Assembly (NCBI GenBank): GCA_017554335.1
Contig: JAFZIO010000071.1
Coordinates: forward strand, 17,748-81,747
Reading direction: 5' to 3'
Length of the DNA stretch: 64,000 bases
From: Bacteroidales bacterium
GTDB lineage: Bacteria; Bacteroidota; Bacteroidia; Bacteroidales; UBA932
Every line of letters begins with the position of its first letter. Position 1 is the first letter of the stretch. This document shows, one piece after another, positions 52,353 through 61,492 of the stretch. Made by a program: the position numbers and the translations under genes. Below the pieces are notes generated by a model. It made no database searches, had not been told where the DNA came from, and saw only the letters and a list, made by a program, of their open reading frames with translations.

Positions 52353-54435
52353 TTATTCCTAATTTCTTCAGCAGAGCCTCGGGCTTGGGATCGTGGCCGC
52401 GGAAATTGCGGTAAAGCACGGCCTCTTCTTCGCTGCTGCCCTTGGAGAGCACTTCTTTGCGGAATTTGGAAGCGACCTCGCGGTTGAAGATGCCTTGCTC
52501 CTTGAAGAGACTGAAAGCGTCTGCCTCCAGTACCTCGGCCCACTTATATGAATAGTAGCCTGCGGAATAGCCGCCGGAGAAGATGTGGCTGAAAGATGTG
52601 GAAATGCAGGTCTCGGGTACCTGTGGCAGAAGGGCTGACGGCAGGAGGACGGCTTTCTCGTATTCAAGAGTGCCCTCTGCGGGAACGTCGCTGCGTGAGT
52701 GCCAAGCCATATCCAGAATACCGAAGTCCAGCTGACGGACCTGGCTATATGCCGCAAGGTAGTTCTTGGTAGCTTCAATCTTGTCTATCAGCTCGGTGGG
52801 GATGGTCTCGCCGGTCTGGTAGTGCTTTGCGAAGCCGCCCAGGTATTCGGGCTCGTAGCCCCAGTTCTCCATAATCTGGGAAGGCAGTTCCACGAAGTCT
52901 CGGGACACGTTGGTGCCGGTGAGGGAAGGATAGCGGCCTTCGGCCATCATGCCGTGCAGGGAGTGGCCGAACTCATGCAGGAAGGTTACAAGCTCGTCGT
53001 GGGTAAGCAGCGACGGGGCGTCGGCGGTAGGCTTGCTGAAATTGGTGACTATGCTGACGAAAGGACGCCTCTCCACGCCGTCCTTTATGCTCTGGCCGCG
53101 GAACTCGGTCATCCATGCTCCGCCCCTCTTGCTGGCGCGGGGGAAGAAGTCTGCATAGAACAGGGCGATGTGCTTTCCGTCTTCGTCCTTTACGTCGAAC
53201 ACCTTTACGTCTTTATGGTAGCCGGGAAGGTCGGGACGAGGGGTGAACTGCAGGCCGTAGAGCCTGGTGGCCAGTCCGAGTACGGCGTCGATGCAGCTCT
53301 CCAGCTGGAAATATGGCTTGAGCATGGAGTCGTCCAGGCTGTAGTTGGCGGCCTTGTATTTCTCGCTGTAATAGCTGAAATCCCAGGGCATGAGGGTGTC
53401 GCCTTCGAAGCCGCAGCTCTTGGCATAATTGAATATGTCGGCCACTTCCTTGCGTGCAACAGGCAGTGACGGATCCAGGAGCTCTTTTATGAAAGCTTCC
53501 ACCTCGGCCGGGGTCTTTACCATACGCTCTTCCAGCACGAAGTCTGCCCAAGTGGCATAGCCGAGTATATTTGCTATGTCTATGCGGTGCTGGGCTATGT
53601 CTTTGACTGTCTGGGTGTTGTCAAACTCTCCGCCGACGGCTTTGGTGTTGTATGCGCGGTACATCTTCTCGCGCAGGTCGCGGCGTGCGGAGTACTGCAT
53701 GAAGGGGCCGTAGCTGGGATAGCTCAGGTCGAACACCCAACCTTCCTTGCCCTTCTCCTCGGCGGTCTCCTTGCCCAGGGCGACTACGAAGTCTGGAAGA
53801 CCTTCCAGCTCTGCCTCGTCGGTGAGCTCAAGGGTGAATGCATTGGTGGCATCCAGGACGTTCTTGCTGTATGCAAGCTCGAGCAGGGACTCTTCCTCGC
53901 AGAGTTTGCTGTACTTCTCCTTGTCTTCGGGGGAGAGGTTGGCGCCGCCGCGGGCGAAGCCCTTGTAGCACTGCACCAGCAGACGGAGCTGGTCTGGCTC
54001 GAGGTTCAGGCTTTCGCGTGCCTCGTACACTGCCTTGACTTTCTCGAAGAGCTTCTCGTTCAGGGAAACATACATTGAATACTCGGTCATCATGGGCGCC
54101 ACGTCCTCGGCGATTTTCTGCATCTCGTCGTTGGTGTCGGCCTCCATGAGATTGTAGAAGATGCTTGAAACACGGTCCAGGGTCTCGCCGCTGTATTCCA
54201 ACGCTTCGATGGTGTTGGCGAACGTGGGCTCGTCGGGGTTGGCTACTATTGCGTCAACTTCGGCCTTCGCCTCTTTTATCGCCTGCTTGAAAGCGGGCAT
54301 GTAATGTTCAGTCTTGATTTTGTCGAACTGGGGTGCTCCGTATTCCAGCGGAGACTCCGTAAGCAGGGGATTTTCCATTTTGCAGGAGATGAAAAGTGCA
54401 GCAGCCGCGGCTGCAAGTAAAACAATCCGTTTCAT
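52345..54435 (-). CDS. M3-family oligopeptidase, lipoprotein form
   Basis: 696 residues. The lipobox LFISC (Cys18) suggests lipid anchoring in the periplasm. The thimet-oligopeptidase/Dcp fold holds the zinc motif HEFGH at 487-491, with a further Glu ligand about 25 residues on and the substrate-contacting HIFSGGYSAGYYSYKW near 640. It cleaves short peptides. It is 3 bp downstream of the MBL-fold gene on the minus strand and overlaps recQ's end by 8 bp. Length and motifs are as expected for the peptidyl-dipeptidase subgroup. Confidence 0.92.
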   Translation of the reverse strand: MKRIVLLAAAAAALFISCKMENPLLTESPLEYGAPQFDKIKTEHYMPAFKQAIKEAKAEVDAIVANPDEPTFANTIEALEYSGETLDRVSSIFYNLMEADTNDEMQKIAEDVAPMMTEYSMYVSLNEKLFEKVKAVYEARESLNLEPDQLRLLVQCYKGFARGGANLSPEDKEKYSKLCEEESLLELAYSKNVLDATNAFTLELTDEAELEGLPDFVVALGKETAEEKGKEGWVFDLSYPSYGPFMQYSARRDLREKMYRAYNTKAVGGEFDNTQTVKDIAQHRIDIANILGYATWADFVLEERMVKTPAEVEAFIKELLDPSLPVARKEVADIFNYAKSCGFEGDTLMPWDFSYYSEKYKAANYSLDDSMLKPYFQLESCIDAVLGLATRLYGLQFTPRPDLPGYHKDVKVFDVKDEDGKHIALFYADFFPRASKRGGAWMTEFRGQSIKDGVERRPFVSIVTNFSKPTADAPSLLTHDELVTFLHEFGHSLHGMMAEGRYPSLTGTNVSRDFVELPSQIMENWGYEPEYLGGFAKHYQTGETIPTELIDKIEATKNYLAAYSQVRQLDFGILDMAWHSRSDVPAEGTLEYEKAVLLPSALLPQVPETCISTSFSHIFSGGYSAGYYSYKWAEVLEADAFSLFKEQGIFNREVASKFRKEVLSKGSSEEEAVLYRNFRGHDPKPEALLKKLGIIK

Positions 54436-54438
54436 ATG

Positions 54439-55296
54439 TTATTCAATAATTAATCCGTCGTATGCCGGGTGAACATGCTCTGGGAGCTGCTTCTCGAACT
54501 CTTCATGAGGCGGCAGCAGGTGAGACAAGTGGGTAATGTACGACTCCTCTGCACCTACACGCCCGAAGAACTCCAGAGCCTCGTCCAGCGAGAAATGGGA
54601 ATGGTGCGGACCTGGCTTTACGCAGTTTATGGTAACCGCACGCAAGCCGCGGAGCTTTTCGAACTCCTCGTCTTCAATCAGGTTCATGTCCGTAAGATAG
54701 GCAATGTCCCCGAAGCGGTAGCCCAGCACCGAGAGCTTCTTTACCTTGTGGTGCCAGCCCTGTATGGGTATGACTTCCACGCTCTTGCCTATGTCGCCCG
54801 ACGCCCCGAGGTGCCTGTAGCCAAAGCCCTTTTCCCATTGCAGCACCTCGTCGCCGGCATTGGAGCAGACCTTGAAAGGCTTGCTGCCGTCAATGGTGTG
54901 CATGTGCCATTCGGGCGCCCCAGGATACTTCGGGTCGGCGAAAGCGTATGCGTAGGTGTGCCTGAGGGAATCTTCCACGTATTTTTCGCAGTAAATGTTG
55001 ACCGGTCGGCTCTCGCAGAGGTTGAGGGCGCGGGTGTCGTCCAGACCTCCCACATGGTCCATGTGATTGTGCGTCAGAAGTATGGCATCCAGGTGCCTCA
55101 TGTTCACGCTGAGGGCCTGCTCCCGGAAGTCGGGGCCGCAGTCGATGAGTATGCTGAGGCCTCCGTATTCCACCAGGGCCGAAGCGCGCAGCCTCTTGTC
55201 CTTCGGGTCGGAGGACATGCACACAGGGCATGTGCAGCCAACCATCGGGACGCCGGAAGAGGTGCCGGAGCCTAAAATCGTCAGTTTTGCTTTCAT
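54439..55296 (-). CDS. PhnP-like metallo-beta-lactamase-fold hydrolase
   Basis: 285 residues. The fold signature is LLTHNHMDHVGGLDD (HxHxDH metal site), preceded by CTCPVCMSSDPKDKR and by GSGTSSGVPMVGC, the opening shared by PhnP and related cyclic phosphodiesterases. Later ligands are in HHSHFSLDEA and ITHLSHLLPPHEEFE. In E. coli, PhnP opens 5-phosphoribosyl 1,2-cyclic phosphate, but no phosphonate operon is here. It overlaps mtaB by 4 bp (ATGA) and is in a run with mtaB-folB-tamB. The substrate is open. Confidence 0.85.
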   Translation of the reverse strand: MKAKLTILGSGTSSGVPMVGCTCPVCMSSDPKDKRLRASALVEYGGLSILIDCGPDFREQALSVNMRHLDAILLTHNHMDHVGGLDDTRALNLCESRPVNIYCEKYVEDSLRHTYAYAFADPKYPGAPEWHMHTIDGSKPFKVCSNAGDEVLQWEKGFGYRHLGASGDIGKSVEVIPIQGWHHKVKKLSVLGYRFGDIAYLTDMNLIEDEEFEKLRGLRAVTINCVKPGPHHSHFSLDEALEFFGRVGAEESYITHLSHLLPPHEEFEKQLPEHVHPAYDGLIIE

Positions 55297-56582
55297 ATCG
55301 TTACGTCCACTATCTTGCCGCTCAGCGCCGCCTCGTAAGGACGGCGTATGCGTATGTAATTGCCTGTATATCCTTCCATGAAGCCCTGCCTGTCGGTGGA
55401 TTCGAAGAGCACTTTTTCATGCACCCCGCGGTTGGCTTCAACAAATTCCGCATGCAGGCGCGAGCTGAGCTCCTCCAGCGCTGCGACGCGTTCCTTCTTC
55501 ACGCCCTCGCTTACCTGTCCGTCCATCTCCGCCGCCGGCGTGCCGGGTCTGCGGGAGTAGGGGAACACATGGATGAACGACGGACGCACGCCCTCAAGGA
55601 ACTCCACCGTCTGGCGGAACAGCTCCTCCGTCTCGCCGGGAAGGCCCACCATCACGTCGATGCCGAAGAAGACCAGAGGCTTACCGGGACCTTCCATGGC
55701 CTTCCGCACGTACGCCAGCTTGTCGGCGAAGAAACGTGTGTCGTAATGCCTGCCCATGCGCTCCAGCAGCTCGTCCGAGCCGGTTTGCAGGGGGATGTGG
55801 AAGTGGGGCTGGAACTTGGTGCCGGAGGCTATCCAGTCAACTATTTCCTCCGTCAGCAGGTTCGGCTCTATACTGGAAATGCGGTAGCGCTCTATGCCTT
55901 CCACCCCGTTCAGCTCCTGCAGCAGCTGCAGGAAACTCTCGCCCGTGCTGCGCCCGAAGTCGCCGGTGTTCACCCCCGTCAGCACAATCTCCTTCACCCC
56001 CAGCGCCGCTATCTTGCGCGCATTGGCCACGCACTCCGCTACCGGCACGTTGCGGCTCTCGCCCCTCGCATACGGTACCGTGCAGTACTTGCAATAGTTA
56101 TTGCACCCGTCCTGCACCTTGAGGAACGACCTTGTCCTCTCACCGGAGCTCCAGGCGGCGAAGACGTTGCCGGAGTGGCACGGAGGGACTGGGAAATCTG
56201 TAGCCACCCTCGGCTCCATTCGGCTATGAACTATCGCTAAAGTCTCCGGTACTACCTTTGATTTCTCGTTGCAGCCGAATACTCTGGCTACGCCTGGAAT
56301 ACCTTCGTATTCCTTCCGTCGCAGCTGGGCGCTGCAGCCAGTGACAACGATACAAGCCTCAGGGTTAACACGATGCACCTTGCGGATAAGATTCCGCGAC
56401 TTGGCATCGGAAGTAGCAGTAACCGAACAAGTATTCACCAGGAAAATATCCGCGCCGCGGCTCCACGGAACCACCTTAAGCCCCGCCTGGACGAAGCCCC
56501 TCTCGTAGGTCCCCGTCTCCGCATAATTCAACTTGCAGCCCAAAGTGAGCAGCGCTATCGTCTGGTACTTACCTTCGCCCAT
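55293..56582 (-). CDS. mtaB: tRNA t6A37 methylthiotransferase MtaB
   Basis: 429 residues. The radical SAM enzyme converts t6A37 to ms2t6A37 in tRNA. The N-terminal UPF0004 domain starts with LLTLGCKLNYAET and has CSVT and TGCSAQ; the radical SAM motif is CNNYCKYC near residue 157; a C-terminal TRAM-type region ends the protein. Residues ~117-138, between the two N-terminal domains, form an unusual serine/proline-rich stretch whose DNA (56168-56226) resembles the polA insert weakly. It overlaps folB by 28 bp and the MBL-fold gene by 4 bp. The related miaB is excluded by the order of conserved cysteines and spacing. Confidence 0.85.
   Translation of the reverse strand: MGEGKYQTIALLTLGCKLNYAETGTYERGFVQAGLKVVPWSRGADIFLVNTCSVTATSDAKSRNLIRKVHRVNPEACIVVTGCSAQLRRKEYEGIPGVARVFGCNEKSKVVPETLAIVHSRMEPRVATDFPVPPCHSGNVFAAWSSGERTRSFLKVQDGCNNYCKYCTVPYARGESRNVPVAECVANARKIAALGVKEIVLTGVNTGDFGRSTGESFLQLLQELNGVEGIERYRISSIEPNLLTEEIVDWIASGTKFQPHFHIPLQTGSDELLERMGRHYDTRFFADKLAYVRKAMEGPGKPLVFFGIDVMVGLPGETEELFRQTVEFLEGVRPSFIHVFPYSRRPGTPAAEMDGQVSEGVKKERVAALEELSSRLHAEFVEANRGVHEKVLFESTDRQGFMEGYTGNYIRIRRPYEAALSGKIVDVTI
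56168..56226 (-). repeat. Possible third, diverged copy of the polA/uvrD palindromic insert, in mtaB
   Basis: On the plus strand CGGAGTGGCACGGAGGGACT can be aligned to the reverse complement of the polA insert (CGGAGTG, then GAGGGA, then TGGG). A short hairpin TAGCC/GGCTA (56201-56226) follows. The match is short and imperfect, so this is tentative. Confidence 0.3.
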
Positions 56583-56908
56583 TCACATTCACCCCTCACC
56601 GGAGGATTCTTTTTATAAACGCTTACCTCAAAGTGCTCAAGCTCCGGAATCTCCTGCTGCAGCGCATCCGCAATCCGCCCCGCCACATGCTCCAGAAGCA
56701 TGGAAGGCACCTCCATTTCGCGGGCGATTACGTTATACACCAGGCTGTAATCCAGCGTATCGTCCAACTCGTCCGTGAGCTCTGCCGCAGAAGTGTCCCA
56801 GTCGCAGGAAAAATCCACCTTGAACTCGTTGCCATCAAGCCTTTCGCTCTCCAGGCAACCGTGACGTGCGAAAAAATGCATCCCCAAAAGTTCTATCCTG
56901 CCCATCAT
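56555..56908 (-). CDS. folB: Dihydroneopterin aldolase
   Basis: 117 residues from the ATG at 56908, which overlaps the tamB stop (TGATG); a GTG one codon upstream is the alternative. FolB converts 7,8-dihydroneopterin to 6-hydroxymethyl-7,8-dihydropterin in folate synthesis and forms an octamer. The sequence has MGRIELLGMHFFARHGCLESE at the start, DYSLVYNVI and LLEHVAGRIADAL, and ends EVSVYKKNPPV, the characteristic FolB pattern with the catalytic Lys region. No other folate gene is adjacent. Its 3' end overlaps mtaB by 28 bp. Confidence 0.9.
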   Translation of the reverse strand: MMGRIELLGMHFFARHGCLESERLDGNEFKVDFSCDWDTSAAELTDELDDTLDYSLVYNVIAREMEVPSMLLEHVAGRIADALQQEIPELEHFEVSVYKKNPPVRGECEWAKVSTRR

Positions 56909-59900
56909 CACTCTATGGTAATTGTAGTCATTTCACGTTTGCGCATCATCTCCCGCATGTTGTCCTCCTGCTTGCGCTGGCGGGACATGAACATCTGCCG
57001 GAAGAAGTCGATGGTGCGGTCGAATTCCTTCTGGTAAGAAAGGCCCAGGCCGTTCCGCTGCGAGAAATCCAGGCTGCTGGAGAATTCGTCCGCCGAGTGC
57101 GAGAAGAGCTTGAAACGCAACTCTCCGCTCTTGTCCATCTTTATTTCTATGTCAAGGTCGCCAACCACGTCACCGCCGGCGCTCTTGGAAGTGCTGTACT
57201 TGCGGTTGCCCACCGAGCCGTTCACCAGGACCCTGTTGTTGAACAGCTGCGTAGACACGGCCACGTCGAAAATGTCCGTGCCCGCGTTGTCCTGCTGATA
57301 GCCGAGGCCGAAGTCCAAAGGAATGTCCAGCTTCTGCAAGATATTGTTCAACTGGCTGGAAACTATTTCGCCCACGTTGGAGGCAATCATATTGGTGCCG
57401 TTAACGACTCCGGAACCTTCCTCGGGCAGGAAAGTGCCGAAGAGCAGCAGGGCCACGAATTGCTTCTGAACCTTGTCCTGGGTGCTCAGGGCGCCTTCCA
57501 CCTGCATCTTGGTATTGGGGTCGAGGTCCGGTACGTTGATGGAGAACGACACGTCCGGATTGCTCAGCTGACCGCTGATGTTGATGCCGCACTCCACCGT
57601 ACGCCGGCTGGATACCGAAGTGGTATCGGCAACTATGGTGGCCAGGGAAGTCTTCACGTTGTGTATGGCATGTATGTCCAGGGTGCTCTCCATGACGTTG
57701 CCGTTGAACTGTATGGAACTGCCCGACTGGATGTCGAACTCCTTGCTCACCACGCCCGGTATGTTGAAGAGGTATTTACCCTTGGCGATGTTGTAGTCGC
57801 CCTTCAGCTGGAGCTTGCCCTTGCCGGTATTGAGGTCCACCATTATTTCTCCGGTACCGCCGGCGGTGAGTACGTGGCCGTTCTCCTTGTCGATCTCCAC
57901 CTGCGCCATCACATCCGGCGACAGGCTCACCTTTGCGTGGGTGGTGAAGGACGACGAGCTCTTCGGCTTCTTGTTCGCGGCGGCAGCTGCGGCTACGGCT
58001 TCCTCGTCGGTGACGGGCTCGACAAAGGTCAGCAGGTCGCTGCCGTGGGCCGTAGATGACGAAGGAATCGGCACGTTCACGATGCCGTCTCCGGAGGTGG
58101 CTACGTCGGCGTCCACATAGAGGGCGTTGAAGGGCCCCGTTATCTTGCCGCGGCCGGACAGCGACAGGTCGCCGTATACCATGATGGGGCTGTTCTCGTC
58201 CGGTATGTCTATGGCCTTCAGGCGGCGCATCAGGAGCGACGCATCCATACGGAAGTCCTTGAAGTTGCGGAAGCTGAGGCCGCCCGTGAGGGTGCCCTTC
58301 CCGCCGTAGTCGTCGGCTACGTCTATCTTGTTGAACTTCAGACCGGTGTCGTCCAGGCTCAGGGGCCCGTTCAGGGTGTATGCCACATTGGTGTAGCTGA
58401 TTCTCGTGCGCATGTCCTCGAACCTGAGTCCGTCGCTGCTTATGTTCAACTGGTCTATGGGCCCGCTGGCTTGTATTTTGCCGTACATGCGGCCGTCCAG
58501 TTCAGTGAGGTAGTTTTTGAGGAATGCGGCTCCAGGCCCGGGGTTGAACCCGTCCATGAGCGCCGTTGCCGTCACGCTCTTGTCCCTTGCGCCGTAACTG
58601 GCGTTCAGGGCAAGCACATCGCTGCCGCCCAGATAATTGTCCAGAGTCGCGTGAATGCGCTTGTTGGTGTCGTCCCAGGTGCTGTTGAGCTTGAAGTCTC
58701 CGGCCTTTCTGCCCGCAATGACGAGATCCTTCAGGTCCAGTTTTCCGCCCAGACCCATTTCGGAAGGAACGGGGGATATCAGGGTGGCGTTGCCGTCGAT
58801 AATGCCGGCTATATCCGGGAAGCTCTCGGACATGAACTCGTTTACCAAGGCAAGGTCCAGATTGTGCATCTTGACCTGCATGGTGTCTTTGCCGAACGGG
58901 CTCAGCGCGCCGTCTATCTCTATGCTCTGGCGTTCGCTTGCCAGGCGGAAACCCTCTACGCTTATCTCGCCTCCGTGCAGGCCTATATCCGACTTGCTGA
59001 GGTTCCAGACGTCATTTTTGATGCTCAGGTACGACTGCAGGGTGGAGACGTCCAGCGAAGGGCGCCCCTTTTCGTCCCTCAGGATGAGGGCCTGCAGGTT
59101 AAGCTCGCTGCCGTTCTCCAGCAGGTTGGCACCGGCGTACATGATTCCCAGGCTCGCCAGGTTCTCGTCGGCATCCAGGTTGATGCCCGCGTTGTCGAAG
59201 GTCAGGCTCTTCAGCTTCAGCTGGTCGGTGTTGACCGTGCAGTTCAGGCCGTGGAACTGGTTGCTGACGGAGAGGCTGAGGTTGGTGGTATGGATGGTCT
59301 TGAAGTCCAGCGACGGAGAGTTGATGTATCCCAGCAGGGTGCCGTTCCGGTCAACGTCCAGGTTCACGGCAGTCCCTTCCGCAATTGCCATTCCCGGCAT
59401 CGCGAACGCCAGCAGGCCTTTGGTGTCGAGGAAGATGGCGCTCAGGGTGGCGTCCATACCCTCGCCTGTAAGCTCGGGCGCCTTGCCTCCGGCGGCAAAG
59501 AAAGCAGGCATGTCACGCTCCAGGGAAACGCTCTTGACGTACTTGACCAGGCCGCCCAGATTGGAGGGGCCGTTATACTTGGCATCCATGAATGCGGAAC
59601 TGAGTATGGCGGTAAGGTGGTCTCCGTCCAGACGCGCCTCCGCCTCGATGTCCCCTATGTACTGAGGCCCCTGGTCGCAGGTAAGCAGGAGGTCGCCAAT
59701 CTGTACATGTATGGGGGCGTTTTTCTGAATTCCCTGGTCGGCCGAGATCGTGCAGGAGACATTGGATGCGCCGCCACGCTTGTCGATGTTAAGCGCGGCC
59801 AGGTCTATGTTGTCGAGCTCGGCGTACAGCGAACCGTGCTGCTTTCGCAGGTTGAAGTTGCCGTCCAGCGTAATCTGGGCGTTGGGGTCTTCGCTCTGCA

Positions 59901-61344
59901 GCGACGCTACGATGGTCTTGTCTATGAAGCTTCCGGCCAGGTGGATGTCGCTGTATTCGTATCCCAGGACCTCCAGCTTGGAGACCTCAAGCCCTTCGAG
60001 GGTCAGGGCTGTCCTCGAGCCAAGGGTTCCGCTCGCCGTGGCGGAAAAAGAACTGGGGCCGAGGGCATCGTTGGTCAGCAGTTTGCCTAGGTCGAACTCC
60101 CTGGCTACGACGTTGGCGTTCAGTTGCATCGGACGGTTGCGGTCGACCATATTCCTGAGAGTCGCCTTGGCTACCATGGCTCCGATGGAGGAGCTGATGT
60201 CGGCGGATGCCGACAGCCTGTTCATGGGGCCGCTGGCCTTTGCGTGGAGGTCGAACTGCTCGCCGGGGGCGAAACGGCCCACGTTGGCCTTCGAACCGAG
60301 GGCCTTGAGCGCCGCCTCCAGGCCGGAGACCGTAAACTTCAGTTCTTCGATTTCGGCGTCCATGCCCGTATCCATTATGCTGGGCAGGCCGTACATGTGT
60401 ACGTTGACCTTGCCGTAAGGGCCATAGGGGGTGGTAATGCTGAAGTTCTCCGTACGGAAGTCGCTGACCGTTCCCCGGAAACGCCCGGAAGCTATGTCGG
60501 CGATGAACTTGTTGTCTTTGAAGGTGCCGCCGCTAAAGTAGCTGATGGACTCCAGCACGAGCCTCGAGGGCGCGAAGCGTATGTCCATGCTTACCTGATG
60601 GATGAAGTCCGACCATGCCTTGGTGTCTGCGTAGCTGAGTTCGGCGTCCGGCAGGTAGAGGTCGCTGCCGCAACCGTCCTTCAGGTGTATCTTCTTCAGT
60701 GTAGTCTTGCCCAGTCCGACGTGGCAGTGGCCGCTGAGCTCCTCCGCCTTGAATCCGCTCTTCTCTTCAGCCACCAGCTTGTCCACGACTGCGTGCATGC
60801 GGCCGCCGTAGAACCCTATATTGTGCCCCTTGACGTCGCAGCGTACATCCATGTCGCCGAAATTGATTCCGTGCTCGCGGGTGGAGACGGAACAGTAATT
60901 CAGCATGCGGAAGCGGGCGTCTTTTATATTGACTTTGCCTATGGTAAAGATGCTGTCCAGGGTCATCTGGGATTCTTCGCCGCTTGATTTCAGGTTCAGG
61001 ACACGGGTCAGGTTGTTCGCGCCGGGCTCTATGGTGAGCTGGAAAAGCAGATCTTCCGCCTCCACGCGCCTCATGGCTATGACCTTCTTGAGGAAGAGTC
61101 TCCTGATTGAAATGTTGGCGGAAAGCTTGCCTATCCTGGCTATCGTGTCCACAGGCGCGAAGCCGGTGCCGTTGATGTCTTCCGTGTACGGATGGGGGTC
61201 GATGAGCACGGCGTCCCTGATGGTGACGGCGTTGAACGGATGTATCTGTATGGATCCTATCTCAAGTTCCGCGTTGAATAAAGACTTGAGCTTGTCGGCG
61301 GCGTAGCGGGCCACTCCGGTCTGGACGGCAGGCATCTGCAGCAC
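56908..61344 (-). CDS. TamB-family inner-membrane/periplasmic protein (start codon unclear)
   Basis: 1478 residues from the GTG at 61344. TamB-like proteins bridge the inner and outer membranes and carry lipids or assist outer-membrane assembly. The C-terminal ~350 residues match the DUF490/TamB domain, with strand-rich repeats throughout (AsmA-like at the N terminus). The expected N-terminal membrane helix is encoded upstream in frame (roughly 61350-61400) but with no ATG, GTG or TTG before a TAA at about 61463. A promoter -7 box (TAAATTTG, 61443-61450) sits upstream on the minus strand, so the transcript should include it. I mark the safe start and discuss the rest under findings. It shares TGATG with folB. 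Confidence 0.85.
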   Translation of the reverse strand: MLQMPAVQTGVARYAADKLKSLFNAELEIGSIQIHPFNAVTIRDAVLIDPHPYTEDINGTGFAPVDTIARIGKLSANISIRRLFLKKVIAMRRVEAEDLLFQLTIEPGANNLTRVLNLKSSGEESQMTLDSIFTIGKVNIKDARFRMLNYCSVSTREHGINFGDMDVRCDVKGHNIGFYGGRMHAVVDKLVAEEKSGFKAEELSGHCHVGLGKTTLKKIHLKDGCGSDLYLPDAELSYADTKAWSDFIHQVSMDIRFAPSRLVLESISYFSGGTFKDNKFIADIASGRFRGTVSDFRTENFSITTPYGPYGKVNVHMYGLPSIMDTGMDAEIEELKFTVSGLEAALKALGSKANVGRFAPGEQFDLHAKASGPMNRLSASADISSSIGAMVAKATLRNMVDRNRPMQLNANVVAREFDLGKLLTNDALGPSSFSATASGTLGSRTALTLEGLEVSKLEVLGYEYSDIHLAGSFIDKTIVASLQSEDPNAQITLDGNFNLRKQHGSLYAELDNIDLAALNIDKRGGASNVSCTISADQGIQKNAPIHVQIGDLLLTCDQGPQYIGDIEAEARLDGDHLTAILSSAFMDAKYNGPSNLGGLVKYVKSVSLERDMPAFFAAGGKAPELTGEGMDATLSAIFLDTKGLLAFAMPGMAIAEGTAVNLDVDRNGTLLGYINSPSLDFKTIHTTNLSLSVSNQFHGLNCTVNTDQLKLKSLTFDNAGINLDADENLASLGIMYAGANLLENGSELNLQALILRDEKGRPSLDVSTLQSYLSIKNDVWNLSKSDIGLHGGEISVEGFRLASERQSIEIDGALSPFGKDTMQVKMHNLDLALVNEFMSESFPDIAGIIDGNATLISPVPSEMGLGGKLDLKDLVIAGRKAGDFKLNSTWDDTNKRIHATLDNYLGGSDVLALNASYGARDKSVTATALMDGFNPGPGAAFLKNYLTELDGRMYGKIQASGPIDQLNISSDGLRFEDMRTRISYTNVAYTLNGPLSLDDTGLKFNKIDVADDYGGKGTLTGGLSFRNFKDFRMDASLLMRRLKAIDIPDENSPIMVYGDLSLSGRGKITGPFNALYVDADVATSGDGIVNVPIPSSSTAHGSDLLTFVEPVTDEEAVAAAAAANKKPKSSSSFTTHAKVSLSPDVMAQVEIDKENGHVLTAGGTGEIMVDLNTGKGKLQLKGDYNIAKGKYLFNIPGVVSKEFDIQSGSSIQFNGNVMESTLDIHAIHNVKTSLATIVADTTSVSSRRTVECGINISGQLSNPDVSFSINVPDLDPNTKMQVEGALSTQDKVQKQFVALLLFGTFLPEEGSGVVNGTNMIASNVGEIVSSQLNNILQKLDIPLDFGLGYQQDNAGTDIFDVAVSTQLFNNRVLVNGSVGNRKYSTSKSAGGDVVGDLDIEIKMDKSGELRFKLFSHSADEFSSSLDFSQRNGLGLSYQKEFDRTIDFFRQMFMSRQRKQEDNMREMMRKREMTTITIE

Positions 61345-61442
61345 GAGAAAAACCCCGAGCAGCAGAATGATGAAAAGGCCGATGATGCGGGCCGCTATGT
61401 ACCTTAGTCTATCGATGGTATTTAAACTTGTCCTAAATCTTA

Positions 61443-61450
61443 CAAATTTA
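61443..61450 (-). promoter_or_regulatory. Predicted -7 box for tamB
   Basis: Minus-strand TAAATTTG, a perfect TAnnTTTG match; transcription would begin near 61436 and cover the in-frame membrane segment upstream of the GTG at 61344. Confidence 0.5.
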
Positions 61451-61462
61451 GTAAATAATTGT

Positions 61463-61470
61463 TAAATTTG
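61463..61470 (+). promoter_or_regulatory. Predicted -7 box for tsaD
   Basis: TAAATTTG, perfect consensus, 22 bp before the tsaD ATG at 61493; back to back with the tamB box 12 bp away. Confidence 0.55.
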
Positions 61471-61492
61471 CGGAGACAACCAGCGCTTTTTT

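Noticed and set aside
58471-60090. 539-codon open frame opposite tamB
   Set aside because: Produced by GC-rich codon bias on the other strand; low-complexity Val/Gly/Leu translation and no family match.
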